Of a stretch of 64,000 nt of DNA, positions 22,818-34,629 are shown piece by piece. Numbering within the stretch: the stretch's first letter is position 1; each line of letters opens with the position of its first letter. The stretch is taken from contig CM055819.1 in NCBI GenBank assembly GCA_029582265.1, positions 34,169,288-34,233,287 of the forward strand. Direction: 5' to 3'. Under the pieces are notes generated by a model. The model did no database searches, had not been told where the DNA came from, and saw nothing but the letters and a program-made list of their open reading frames with translations. The stretch comes from Zoroaster sp. YZ-2022. Taxonomy: Eukaryota > Echinodermata > Asteroidea > Forcipulatida > Zoroasteridae. Both the position numbers and the translations under genes were made by a program.

Positions 22818-24749
22818 CAGGTTGATTCTGTTTTCTTATCAACAAAGGATCATGGTTGGGTTCATTTACACTGAAGTCATTTCACTTGTTACATGTGTAA
22901 GACCATGTACACTCATTTCTAGATTGGTTACAAGTACATGTAGGTTAAACAGGTCAACAAAGTGGTTTCAATTGATTGTGGGGGAGGGAAGTGTAACCAC
23001 AAAGTCAAGTCATGAAACCCAACAGACAGTTAAAATAAATATGTATTTCATTGCTTTATTAGCATTTACAAGCACCCATACAACTCTTTGATTATTTCAA
23101 TGTTCAACAATTTATGTACAAAATGGCATCTGATCTTTTGTTGTAATTCTGTAGTATGGATGCAGCTACAGACATTTTGCCAATCATGTGTACAACCTTG
23201 AAAATGTAAAATCAATGTAGAATTTGTTTTCAAATTTTATACATTATTTTTTAATTATTTGCAGTATAGGTGAAAACAAAGACAGTTTATAAGCATGTCA
23301 CAATAAGGAGATGCTTGATTACAGTGTCACTATCATTGTCAATTTATCATTATATTTTTGTTATAAACTTAACCTGAAAGTGAAGTATATTATAAATAAA
23401 GATTAAATTTATTTTTGTACAAGACTTAATACCAAGAGATAAATACCAATGTTGGCTTCATTTAAATCTAAAATTGAAAGGTTTTTGCATAAACAAAGTG
23501 AAAAGGGCAACCAATTATCAGATTTGATCCAGTGGATATATTCTGTTGTCTTGTCAACAAAAGGATCATGGTTTGGGTTCATTTACACTGAAGTCATTTC
23601 ACTTGTTACATGTGTAAGACCATGTACACTCATTTCTAGATTGGTTACAAGTAGGTTAAACAGGTCAACAAAGTGGTTTCAATTGATTGTGGGGGAGGGA
23701 AGTGTGTACGCACAAAAGTCAAGTCATGAAACCCAACAGACAGTTAAAATAAATATGTATTTCATTGCTTTATCAGCAATTTACAAGCACCCATACAACT
23801 CTTTGATTATTTCAATGTCTAAAAATTTATGTACAAAATGGCATCTGATCTTTACAGACATTTTCCCAATCATGTGTACAACCTTGAAAAGTTAAAAATC
23901 AATGTATAATTTGTTTTCAAATTTTATGAATAATTTTTTAATTATTTGCGGTATAGGTGAAAACAAAGACAGTTTATAAGCATGTCACAATAAGGAGATG
24001 CTTGATTACAGTGTCACTATCATTGTCAATTTATCATTATATTTTTGTTATAAACTTAACCTGAAAGTGAAGTATATTATAAATAAAGATTAAATTTATT
24101 TTTGTACAAGACTTAATACCAAGAGATAAATACCAATGTTGGCTTCATTTAAATCTAAAATTGAAAGGTTTTTCCATAAACATAGTGAAAATGGCAACCA
24201 ATTATCAGATTTGATCCAGTGGATATATATATTCTGTTTTCTTGTCAACAAAGGATCATGGTTGGGTTTATTTACACTGAAGTCATTTCACTTGTTACAT
24301 GTGTAAGACCATGTACACTCATTTCTAGATTGGTTACAAGTACATGTAGGTTAAACAGGTCAACAAAGTGGTTTCAATTGATTGTGGGGGAGGGAAGTGT
24401 GTAACCACAAAAGTCAAGTCATGAAACCCAACAGACAGTTAAAATAAATATGTATTTCATTGCTTTATTAGCAATTTACAAGCACCCATACAACTCTTTG
24501 ATTATTTCAATGTCTAACAATTTATGTACAAAATGGCATCTGATCTTTTGGTTGTAATTCTGTAGTATGGATGCAGCTACAGACATTTTGCCAATCATGT
24601 GTACAACCTTGAAAATGTAAAAATCAATGTAGAATTTGTTTTCAAATTTTATAAATTAATTTTTAATTATTTGCAGTATAGGTGAAAACAAAGACAGTTT
24701 ATAAGCATGTCACAATAAGGAGATGCGTGATTACAGTGTCACTATCATT
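22818..24749. repeat. ~700-bp tandem repeat, units 1-3
   Basis: Three head-to-tail copies, aligned on aaaggatcatgg at about 22845, 23561 and 24247 (periods about 716 and 687 bp). Unit 2 lacks a ~35-bp segment present in the other two. Sequence identity is high, with small indels. Short open frames repeated in each unit (e.g. starting FIYTEVISLVTCV) are not supported as genes. The third copy is split by a LINE and resumes at 27613. Confidence 0.9.
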
Positions 24750-27240
24750 TCAACAGTTTATCGACCGCCAACTTCGCCAATTTCGTTTTTTGATGATCTT
24801 GAATCAGCACTGGAAGTATTTAGCTCCAGATCCAATAACATGATCATTGTTGGTGATTTGAATTGTGACTTTAATTCAACTTCTCCTCGATTGACGCGCC
24901 TGGAGGAAACAATGAATCTTTTTAATTTGAAGCAGATTGTCCCTGAGGCTACTAGAGTTACATCTAATTCATCATCTTTAATCGATGTGATTATTACCAA
25001 CAACTTGACTATTCACTCTGATTGCAGAGTCATTCCTTGTGCTATTAGTGACCATGATGTTATTTACACTCGTGTCAAATTTAAAATTCCTCACCAGTCA
25101 CACGTTGAAAAAACGTTCAGGAGCTTTTAAAATTTTGATTGTGACGCTTTTTTGAATGACCTTATTGGGATGCCTTGGTCAATTTTGGACGAGGTGACTG
25201 ATCCTGACATTGCCTGGAACATTTGGCACAATTTGTTTAATAATATCTGTAATAAACATGCCCCTTTTGTAACTAAGCGTTTTAAAGCTAACCTTCCTAA
25301 ATGGCTAGAAAACAGAAATGACATTTTTCATTTAATGCATGAACGGGATGTAGCCAAATCTAAAGCTAGGAGAACTAAATTGAAGGAGGACTGGGATAGG
25401 GCCAAAATTTTGAGAAATGATGTCACTAGACTTTGTAGAACTGCTAAAATTGGTTATTATCAAAATCATGTTCGTATTAATCAAAATAACAGCAAAAAAG
25501 TTATGGGCCGGCATAAGAGAGATTCTCCCAAATAAGAAAACAATAATCTTCCTGGCACTTTTAATATTGATAATAAGGATGTCTCAGATCCAAAAACCAT
25601 AGCCGATAGTTTAATAAATAATTTTATGTTAATATCAGCAATGTTCTGTTGGCCAACATTTCAAATGACGCTAATCAAGATCCGTGCTCTTATCTAACAC
25701 ATTGCTCAACTAGTTTTTCCTTTTACAGAATTCCTCCAGATTTTGTTTTTATGAGATTGCTAGGCTGGATCCTGGAAGTCTGCTGGTCTGGACAACATCG
25801 ATGGTAGGCTATTTAAGCTGGCGGCGCCTGTTATCGCCCTCCCTGACACATATATTCAATTTAACCTTTCCACCTGTACCATTCCTCAAGCGTGGAAAAA
25901 GGCCAAAGTTATCCTATTTTAAAGCAGGTAATCGCAAAGTGCTCAATAATTACAGGCCCATTTCGATTTTGCCGTTGGTTTCTAAAATAATTGAAAAGCT
26001 GTCCACTCACAATTCCTCTCATACCTTACTTCAAACGACCTTCTGTCTTCTAATCAGTTTGGTTTTAGAACCTGGGTACTCCACACTTGCAGCAGTAGCT
26101 CATGCTCATGATAACTGGCTTCATCACATTAACAATGGTAATTTAATTGGTTCTTTATTCATTGATTTACAGAAAGCCTTTGATACAGTTAACCATGATA
26201 TTCTTTTTACGCAAACTCTTTTTATGGATTATCTACCTCAGCTGTTGATTGGCTAGCATCTTATTTATCTGGAAGGACGCAGCAAGTCTGTTATAAATCC
26301 AAACTTTCTGTAGTTAATCCTGTAACATCTGGAATACCTCAGGATCAATCCTGGGGCCCTTACTTTTTCATTGTACATTAATGACCTGCTAAATGTCTTG
26401 ATCACTGCAACATTGATATGTATGCAGATGATACACTTATTTATTATGGTGATAAAAACACTAGTCTCATTGAAAATAAATTGAACTCGGATCTTCTTAA
26501 TTTAACACAATGGCTGCAGGCTAACAAACTTATTTTAAATCCTCAAAAACAGAAGTTATGCTAGTTGGTACTGCTCAAAAACTTAAAAGAGAGCAACCTC
26601 GAAATTTTTATTTCTGGCCAAAAAATACAACAAGTTGATTCTCATAAACACCTAGGGATACTAATGGACAACAAACTAAATTTCTCTGAACATGTGAAAA
26701 AGTCTGCAATAAATTAAGTTCTTCAATTTCTTTGCTCGCCAGAACAAGAAAATTTGTTGACCAGCCAACAGCTTTTATTATATAATGCCATGGTTCTACC
26801 CCACATAGACTACTGCTGTATGGGTGTGGGGTGCCAAACCCACTCTTGTCTCCAAAATTCAAAAACTCCAAAATGAGAGCACTTCGCATTGTTCTTAAGC
26901 TTCCAACCCATTTCACCCACCAACTTACTTTTTAGTAATCTCAATACAATGACAGTTGCCCAGCGCATTCACTTCCAACTTGCCTGCCAGGCTTTTTAAG
27001 GCCTCCATTGGTGTTGCTCCAGACTGTCTCTGCCAAAGACTTAACCTGATCCAGCCTGGCGATCGACCAACAACTCGGGCAATTACACATGGTAACTTTA
27101 TTATTCCCAACCTAAATGTGAAATCTTTTAAAAACAGTTTTAGTTACAGAGCTCCTTCTTTTTAAATGGTGTCCCTTTCACCACTCGTTCAAACTCTTAT
27201 TCTTCATTCAGGCGTTTGCTGAAGGAAGGCAAGGTTTGAA
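24750..27240 (+). pseudogene. LINE endonuclease-RT polyprotein remnant
   Basis: Endonuclease motifs come first: VYRPPTSPISFFDDLE, VGDLNCDF, LIDVIITN and ISDHDVIYTRVK (to about 25130). A linker frame (25152-25535) contains PKWLENRNDIFHLM, typical of CR1/L2-type proteins. RT blocks follow in broken frames: NYRPISILPLVSKIIEKL (about 25950), FIDLQKAFDTVNHDIL (about 26160), MYADDTLIYYG (about 26420) and HKHLGILMDNKLNFSEHVKK (about 26640). The YADD catalytic box is intact. Multiple stops and frameshifts make it inactive. Confidence 0.85.
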
Positions 27241-27612
27241 GTAATATTTTTTTTTTATTATTATGTCATAGATTACCTTGTGTCTTGCCCGAGATGTAGG
27301 TATACAATTGATAATTAATTTACTTTTTTTTGCTCCATTTTTAATCTTCCCTTTAGTCCTATCTTTAATCAGTATGGTAGACTGGGACGGGGGTCTATTT
27401 GTGCAATTTAGTCCTTTACGTTTTATTTTGTATGTAATTGTCCATTAAGACTTTTTATTATTATTATTAATTCATCTGTACCTCCTGTAACAATTTTTGT
27501 ATAATATTGATATATTTTTATATTATATGAGGGCCCCAAATGATCAGCTGTGCTGGATGGGTTACCCTCGTTAAAGATGGTTTTAAATAAAAAATAAATA
27601 AAAAAATAAAAA
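24750..27612 (+). mobile_element. CR1/L2-like non-LTR retrotransposon, 5'-truncated
   Basis: Inserted in copy 3 of the ~700-bp tandem repeat. The empty site is visible in copies 1 and 2 (cactatcattgtcaattt), and ATCATT is present at both edges as a target duplication. It starts inside the endonuclease domain, so it is 5'-truncated, and ends in an A-rich (aaataaa)n tail. Total 2,863 bp, plus strand. Confidence 0.88.
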
Positions 27613-27797
27613 ATCATTGTCAATTTATCATTATGTTTTTGTTATAAACTTAACCTGATTAAATTTATTTTTGTACAAGACTTAATACCAAGAGATAAAT
27701 ACCAATGTTGGCTTCATTTAAATCTAAAATTGAAAGGTTTTTCCATAAACAAAGTGAAAAGGGCAACCAATTATCAGATTTGATCCAGTGGATATAA
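27613..27797. repeat. ~700-bp tandem repeat, remainder of unit 3
   Basis: Continues exactly where the LINE interrupted unit 3 (atcattgtcaatttatcatt onward) and ends at gatccagtggatat, where the next unit would begin. It lacks a ~25-bp stretch (aagtgaagtatattataaat region) found in units 1 and 2. Confidence 0.88.
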
Positions 27798-28094
27798 TTA
27801 CATTTAATTTTGTTTGAATTGGGAATTATTTACTTTTTTGCAAAAACTCTTCTGCAGGGGGCAGTGGAAGATGGAAAGCACGGATGCAAGCTTTCTTCCA
27901 ACTTTATCATGTAGTAGTTATAAGCTTGTTTTCTAATGAAAGGCTAATTAGCTGAAGGAAAGGAAAGGGGAAATATTTATATGGTCTTCCATGCTTCAGT
28001 GTCTTCAGTAATCCCCAACTCACCCAAACAATTTAACCCACATGTACACTTCTTGCTCTTTGAATTTGCAGCCAAGTTTAATCCAGTTACTATA

Positions 28095-28691
28095 CAGGGT
28101 GTCCCCATAAAAAGTATACCGAGATAAAAATTACTGTAATGGCAAAACTACTTTATATATGGGAAAGACAAATATATCTCTAGAAAGGGCAGAATGTCCT
28201 CTTTGCAATGGTATACAGCTTGTGATGTTATTGACACAGATGAGTGAACAAATTAGACAGATGTTAAGGGTACTGAAAGCAGGACTGTGACAAGTTTGCA
28301 TATTTGAATAACAAAGGTCCAAAAAGCATTTTAAAAAAACCTGCACATTAAACTTTTGAGGTAAGTAGCGAAAACAAAGCAGATTACATTGTTTTAGGTA
28401 CATTCCTTGTTTTCAAGAATGTGTTGAAAAACAAAGGCATTTGGTATTCTGCACACTTGCATGGTTGAGCTTTGTTATTCAAATATGCAAACTTGTCACA
28501 GTCCTGCTTTCAGTACCCTTAACATCTGTCTAGTTTGTTCACTCATCTGTGTCAATAACATCACAAGCTGTATACCATTGCAAAGAGGACATTCTGCCCT
28601 TTCTAGAGATATATTTCTCTTTCCCATATATAAAGTAGTTTTGCCATTACAGTAATTTTTATCTCGGTATACTTTTTATGGGGACACCCTG
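28095..28691. mobile_element. 597-bp mariner-type foldback MITE, copy 3
   Basis: Same termini and exact length as copies 1 and 2, TA on both sides (tatacaggg ... ccctgtaca), but inserted in unique sequence instead of satellite. The spacer orientation matches copy 2. Both arms carry the same arm-type variants (gagataaaa, gggcag, cagatgag). In copies 1 and 2 the two arms differ. Confidence 0.9.
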
Positions 28692-29433
28692 TACATGTAG
28701 TTCCCTTCTACCCTAAATCAACTTTGTGACTTTATGCCCATAATAACGCTGAATAGGTTGATCTGGCTACCTACAACCCTGGCAAACTATTTTCATATGA
28801 GTGATTTTTAATGTTGATTTATCATCTAGCATGGTTTTTAAAAGGCATGTGTTGGGCTAGTGTCAATATTTAAAATAAAAAACATTGTGTTCCAAGTCAC
28901 ACTTGTTAATTTCTAATTTATTGCTTAAATCTCACAACTTTTCCAAGTTCAACAGCCAATATCTCAAGAACTAAATGACCTATTAGAAGAAAAAAAATTG
29001 AATTCCTTACATTAATAGCTTGTAATTCTTGTGAAATGAGTTACCATAAATGCTTACCAATGGTCCAATTAGTGGCACACGAAGTAACGATTTTTACAAA
29101 TTTTAAAAGGTCATATCTCATAGCTTCAATTTGATGTATAAGTTGACAAATTTGTTATTTTTTCATAATCATGAGGAGGTCATATATGACCTTCAAACCA
29201 CCTAATGTGACCTTTACTTCGTGTCCAAACAGGAAGTTCAAATTCAACACATTCTAACACAAAATTGATATGTCTTTTGAATATGAAATTTTTATTGTTA
29301 TTATAAAAGATGATAAACCCTTGCACAATATGATATTGACATCATTGATGATAATTTGATTGAATCTGAAGTTGACTCGAACACCGTGTGTTTGTTCTAA
29401 CAAACACTTAAGCTCTATTTGTTTTTTTGTTTT
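28692..29433. other. non-coding flank of hairpin-headed repeat B
   Basis: AT-rich, with phrases such as ggtcatatctcatagc and gaccttcaaaccacc that resemble the 155-bp repeat found at 29719. It probably belongs to the same larger repeat family. No coding content. Confidence 0.45.
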
Positions 29434-29703
29434 TTAGGTGTTCGAGAGCGCAGCGCGAACACCTATTGTTTTTGTACTGTTTTTTTTAGGTGTTCGAGAG
29501 CGCAGCGCGAACACCTATTGTTTTTGTACTGTTTTTTTTTTTACTTCTCCTTCTTCTCAGTGGCGATCTGTCCGGTAACAAAGGCATCCTTGCTAAGCAT
29601 ATACAGCCTTAAAACTTAACACATAAACAGAACATATCAAGCAGACGAAACCGTTTTTCTTCAGACGTCATGATTACGTCATCAGGTGTCGAATTACGCT
29701 AAA
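29434..29703. repeat. hairpin-headed repeat, copy B (2 hairpin units)
   Basis: Two units of the AGGTGTTCG/CGAACACCT hairpin followed by the same body as copy A (cagtggcg, gtccggtaacaaaggcatcc, gtcatcaggtgtcgaattac). It matches copy A closely, differing by small indels and in hairpin number. Confidence 0.85.
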
Positions 29704-29718
29704 TCAAAGTTTAATACT

Positions 29719-30008
29719 TCGAAAAATCATATCTCATGAACCACAAAAGATATTTTCACAATCTTTGCATCATCTGAAAGATCTTGAATTATGTAATTTT
29801 TCGGTTTTAGACGAGACCCCAATCTGACCTTTCCTTCCGGTCAAAACCGGAAGTTGAAAATTTCAAAATTTCTAAAAATCATATCTCATGAACCATATCA
29901 GATATTTTCACAATCTTTTTATCATCTTAAAGATCTTGAACTATGTCACATTTCGTTTTTGGACGTGACCCCAATCTGACCTTTCCTTCCGGTCGAAACC
30001 GGAAGGTT
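29719..30008. repeat. two tandem ~150-bp units (ccttccggtc ... accggaag)
   Basis: Two consecutive copies of a unit reading aaaaatcatatctcatgaac, gatattttcacaatctt, aaagatcttgaa, gaccccaatctgacctttcc and ending in the short hairpin ttccggtc-aaa/gaa-accggaa. They sit right after hairpin-headed copy B and may be its internal repeats. Confidence 0.75.
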
Positions 30009-30377
30009 AAGTGAAACAATATGCTGAATTACTATTCCCTGTATGTACGATCTATAGCCCATATCGCGCGTGCACAGAATACGTAAACACAGGAATATAC
30101 TGAGTTTAATATAGGCCTACAACGTAACGGAATGAAACGAGTGTGGAAAATTTCTCCTTTTTTACATGATATTGGGTCACAAATGTTCCTTCCTCAAGTC
30201 ATCACCTCTCAATATAACAAACCTGAAGATTTATTTTGGGAAAATGCATGGAAATTTACACCATTCTCATTCAATGCGGCATTTGTACGGTATGTCCCGC
30301 AGTGTAACATGAGTATGTGTGTTGTGTATGAAGCGTCAGTGAAATTTGTGCTTTGTTCAGATTTCTTCAAATTTTTT
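30009..30377. other. sequence left of gap, nothing recognised
   Basis: A frame from 30132 is open for about 82 codons up to the gap (MKRVWKISPFLHDIG...). It has no motif I recognise, and its extension through the gap is only N. Confidence 0.4.
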
Positions 30378-30877
30378 NNNNNNNNNNNNNNNNNNNNNNN
30401 NNNNNNNNNNNNNNNNNNNNNNNNNNNNNNNNNNNNNNNNNNNNNNNNNNNNNNNNNNNNNNNNNNNNNNNNNNNNNNNNNNNNNNNNNNNNNNNNNNNN
30501 NNNNNNNNNNNNNNNNNNNNNNNNNNNNNNNNNNNNNNNNNNNNNNNNNNNNNNNNNNNNNNNNNNNNNNNNNNNNNNNNNNNNNNNNNNNNNNNNNNNN
30601 NNNNNNNNNNNNNNNNNNNNNNNNNNNNNNNNNNNNNNNNNNNNNNNNNNNNNNNNNNNNNNNNNNNNNNNNNNNNNNNNNNNNNNNNNNNNNNNNNNNN
30701 NNNNNNNNNNNNNNNNNNNNNNNNNNNNNNNNNNNNNNNNNNNNNNNNNNNNNNNNNNNNNNNNNNNNNNNNNNNNNNNNNNNNNNNNNNNNNNNNNNNN
30801 NNNNNNNNNNNNNNNNNNNNNNNNNNNNNNNNNNNNNNNNNNNNNNNNNNNNNNNNNNNNNNNNNNNNNNNNNNNNN
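30378..30877. other. assembly gap, exactly 500 N
   Basis: Exactly 500 consecutive N, the usual fixed-length placeholder, so true size and continuity across it are unknown. Open frames of X through it are meaningless. Confidence 0.99.
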
Positions 30878-31200
30878 GATGTACTCTCGGATAATGTCCA
30901 ATAGGCCAGTCATCATGGCATCTCTAGTCAGATAATTTCTCAAATGAGCAATCATCAGTGAAAAATGGATGACATATTGTGGACGCTAAACAATGCTAAT
31001 TCATATGGCCACTGAGTCAGCCCATAATGTACTTGTGTACTGTAAGTAGTCAACATGCAGAAGTCACTCATGACTTAATCTCATAAAACAGCTGTTTGGG
31101 TATCCTCATATTACATAATCCTCATTCACCATATCCCCTGCAGGTATTTCACAGACATCCTGCTGAACAAAATGCAACAACAGAGAAGTATGCAGTCTTC
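30878..31200. other. non-coding, nothing recognised
   Basis: Unique-looking sequence between the gap and a small MITE; no motif seen. Confidence 0.4.
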
Positions 31201-31204
31201 TTAA

Positions 31205-31286
31205 CCCTAACTCCCTAAGCAGTGTTACTGAACAATAAAAATCCTTCAAAATCCTCCAACTGCCTTTGTTGTCTAGGGAGTTAGGG
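31205..31286. mobile_element. 82-bp TTAA-flanked MITE (piggyBac-type ends)
   Basis: Flanked by TTAA on both sides (31201-31204 and 31287-31290) with identical 13-bp inverted ends CCCTAACTCCCTA. TTAA targets with CCC-starting termini are the hallmark of piggyBac-type elements. Far too short to encode anything. Confidence 0.7.
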
Positions 31287-31667
31287 TTAACCCTGCTGGG
31301 CACGACTGTGTGGAAAAACCTCCACACAAAATGAATATTCATGATTTTTTACCTTCCACATGATCCCAAGTCACCTCCAGTTAGATACTCCTTCATTGCC
31401 ATTGGTTGAAAGACATATTAGGTTTGCACTAGGTTTGGAAAGTTCATTCACCCTTTATTTGACCTGGGAATGCTTGAAAATGCAAAATAAATGCAAGCAG
31501 CAAGATTCACCAGCTGGATTGGTGGTTCTTTTGTTCTCTGCTGAAGGGCAACAAGATGCGACAACTTTTTACATTTGTTGCATGTTGCATTGAGCGTGGT
31601 TAGGGTCATGGGCAATAGGGCATTGTGGGATGTAAATGAAGCATCCTGAATTTAAGTAAGACTAATT

Positions 31668-31867
31668 GCGGTGACACCATGTGGAATCTCAATTGAGTAG
31701 TAATTAGTTCTGAAAAGAACTGGAGGTACAACTCGACGTTTGGATGAGTATTCTCTGATGGTCCTCTGATCATTCTCCTGAGGCGATCAGAGCATGCTGA
31801 TCAGCGTCTCTCAATTCTTTCAGAACAATACTACTCAGTTAATTCCACATGTCACCGATAATCTTAT
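31668..31867. mobile_element. ~200-bp MITE with ~50-bp arms and a histone-stem-loop-like hairpin
   Basis: The left arm gcggtgacaccatgtggaat ... gagtagtaattagttctga is mirrored on the right (tcagaacaatactactcag ... attccacatgtcaccg). The left arm contains agttctgaaaagaact (31706-31721). Read on the minus strand this is a 6-bp stem with a TTTC loop, like the 3' stem-loop of histone mRNAs. A related sequence lies at 47590. Confidence 0.7.
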
Positions 31868-32594
31868 ATCATCCTCACCATGCAAAGCTACAAGTTTTAC
31901 CCATCCTGAATTTCATGAATATTTTAGCATGATGAACTTCTGTGCACACATGTATTAGTCGTGGTACACTACAGTACAACACAGCAAAGTCACAGCTATT
32001 GCCCAGTGCAGTAAGCCCAGCAAAACAAGCCACGTGGAAAGCCTATCCCATGATGCCCCATGGCAGGCCGGGCAGGGGGAGCAAAACCCGTAACCAAGAT
32101 TGTTGTGCATGCATGCATTTGGAGCACAATGCCGTGGTATGGATTATTACAGGCTGGCACACTTCATGTTGGTAATAAACTTCTGCGAATATCTATAGAT
32201 CAAAGTTTGATGAAATTATTGCATCGGGTGTACATACACGGAAGTACATGCATGTATGTATGTACATGTATGTATGTACATGTATGAAGCACTGCGTACT
32301 AAGTGATTTCCGAATATCTAGTCAAAAGGTGAAATACACATCCAAAATTCTGTTTATTTACACGGTTACAGGTAATGGTTCAATGGTTTGATAAGGTCAA
32401 TGAAAGAACAAGGCTACTAGTCAAAAGGTCATACAATGTAGTTGGCATGGGATGATGAATATGGTTTAAAGGGAAAGTTAGCATTACATTACATAGTAAA
32501 CTGTCATTTTTTTGCTGTGGCTCGATCTTTTCAAGTGAATAAAATAAAACAGCTAATGTTTCAACTCATTATGTTGCGTTATTAACATTTAGAA
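31868..32594. other. non-coding, with TGTATGTA/ACATG repeats
   Basis: Contains a short tract of acatg/tatgtatgt repeats near 32245-32290. No gene seen; open frames are short and without motifs. Confidence 0.45.
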
Positions 32595-32595
32595 T

Positions 32596-33054
32596 ATCCC
32601 TAACCTTCCCAAATCCTCCAAAATCCTCTTTGCTAAAGTGAAGGATTTTGAAGGATTGAACTACTCTACATGCTCTTTGTTAAAGTGAAGGATTTTGGAG
32701 GATTGAGGTTATTAGGCATACTTGCCTTTCCATGGTACATGTGCATCCATGTTTGTTGTGATTGCAAGGTCAGTGCTTGGGTCAGTGGACACTGTTTATT
32801 GCTCCATGCATGCAGGGAGGGTCCCTGGCCATGTACATGTATCGCAGATTAGAAACACATGTGTGCATTACTCCTGTGTACAATTACTCCATTGCTTTAA
32901 TCCTGAGGGATTTTTGAGGATACAGGTTATGTGTAAGCAAATGGGCCTAGGGAGTTAGGAAGGATTCAGGTTATGTGTAAGCAAATGGGCCTAGGGAGTT
33001 AGGAAGGATTCAGGTTATGTGTAAGCAAATGGGCCTAGGGAGTTAGGGTAAAGT
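32596..33054. repeat. expanded relative of the CCCTAACTCCCTA MITE with a 44-bp triplicate
   Basis: The left end (ccctaaccttcccaaatcct) and right end (cctagggagttagggta) resemble the termini of the 82-bp MITE at 31205, as does the word tcctccaaaatcct. Inside, aaagtgaaggattttg.aggattga occurs twice, and a 44-bp unit (ggttatgtgtaagcaaatgg..., starting about 32925, 32969, 33013) occurs three times. Confidence 0.6.
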
Positions 33055-33918
33055 GGAATTTTGATACTGTATTAAACCATTTTATAATTTGATCCCTCAA
33101 AACCTTTTGAAAGGTATAGTACTATCCAGTGATGTATAGTGGTTTTGTGTGGGAAGTCCGAAATAGGGACTGCAGCCGATGGGGTTGTGAGTCGTCTTAT
33201 CTCATATGTATTTTTATATACATGAAGACAAAATGGTTGTTGCTTCTTGCTGTGGAAAAAATCCTCTGTTGATAATTTAAATGATGAAGAAATCTGTACA
33301 AGATATAGATTCACCATGCCAGACATGGTGTATTTCATGTCTTACTCTTAGAAATGATCACAAATGACTTGGAACCGGAAAAAGCGGCTTGGTTATAGGT
33401 GATATCATGTTTAAACCTATTAATGAATTTAGTAGCCAATATAATCCACCAATCAAGCCATGTTGAATTTGCTCTGTGCGTAATTAGCTGTTGCAGACTG
33501 CTTTACCAAACCTGAAGGACATGTATGTAAAATAGCAGATTATTGGCCTTACGTTTAGTAACCTTCTTTCTCAAAGGCAAAATATTATTTTAAATTGTTT
33601 CCTTAAAACATTTCCTAAAATAACCATCCTGAAATAGTATTATTTCTATGCTGAACTGCATAAAATGTCACCAACAACACCAAGTAACGTTTATGAAAAC
33701 TGTGATAATTTATTCCTTATTTAATGTTTTTGCCAGCATGTCTGAATCATAAACCTTGTGTCAATGGTCAAGCCTGATTTCAAGTCATCACTAATACACG
33801 GTTATTCTAGCCCCATTCTAGGCTTAGGCCCAATACACTGCCAGACATCCCTCCGTATCCTTGTCCCTAGCCCCACTGTACACAAAAATTGGCATTTTTT
33901 AAAAACTTTTGATCTGGC
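33055..33918. other. non-coding, nothing recognised
   Basis: AT-rich unique sequence; a minus-strand open frame at 33072-33338 has no recognisable features. Confidence 0.4.
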
Positions 33919-33922
33919 TTAA

Positions 33923-34224
33923 CCCTAACCCTGCCAGACGCAGCACAATGCATCAGGTGGAAAAGTCTGGTGCACTTTGATGCATTCAGCTGTCAACACC
34001 AGTGCATAAGCAGCCAAGTCTGAGGCTATTGAGAGCTGGTCCCATTGAACAATGCCAGAGTTGTATCCTGCTGCGTTTGGTGACCACAGACTCTGAGGCA
34101 GTTCGGCCTTGAGATTTGTGACCAGATGGATCTTGCTGCACTGGGCAGCCAAGTCACTTTGACAAACGATGCAATCTGATGCGTCTGGCAGGGTTTCTAG
34201 CCAAAATACCCTGGAGGGTTAGGG
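33923..34224. mobile_element. 302-bp TTAA-flanked MITE (piggyBac-type ends)
   Basis: TTAA on both sides (33919-33922, 34225-34228). Ends start CCCTAACCCT in both orientations. A second inverted block GCCAGACGCA is adjacent to the left end and about 25 bp in from the right end. The interior is GC-richer than the flanks, with no transposase. Confidence 0.72.
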
Positions 34225-34629
34225 TTAATGCACTTGGTGATGAGGTACTTTTATCCAAGCAGACAACTGTCATAAAATAAACTATTGTAGTTTTTTTGTA
34301 CATAAATGGCGGTTCACTTTCGTAAAATTATGACAATGACACACGTGTACAAATAAATCCAAGAATGCTTTTGAAATAAGCGCCACTTTATTGCACATGT
34401 GGGACTATGGCCAGGACACGGAGGATGTCAGTGTGTGGTCCTAGAATGGGAGTATATAGTTATTCAAGTCCATGTCCAAGTCCCATGGCTAAAAGACTAG
34501 CCAATCCAGGCTTATTGATTCATATCTCTTTTGTATTATCAGCTAAGGGCCATGCATGCTAGGCAAGAAGCTAACCTGACAACAGACAGATGCTACATGT
34601 AACGTTACATGTGGAAAGAATGTAGAATA

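Noticed and set aside
22818..24404. Repeated frames beginning FIYTEVISLVTCV as a gene family
   Set aside because: They recur only because the ~700-bp unit is tandemly repeated, and indels between units change the frame ends.
30132..30955. Open frames crossing the N gap
   Set aside because: Most of each frame is N, so length and continuity are meaningless.
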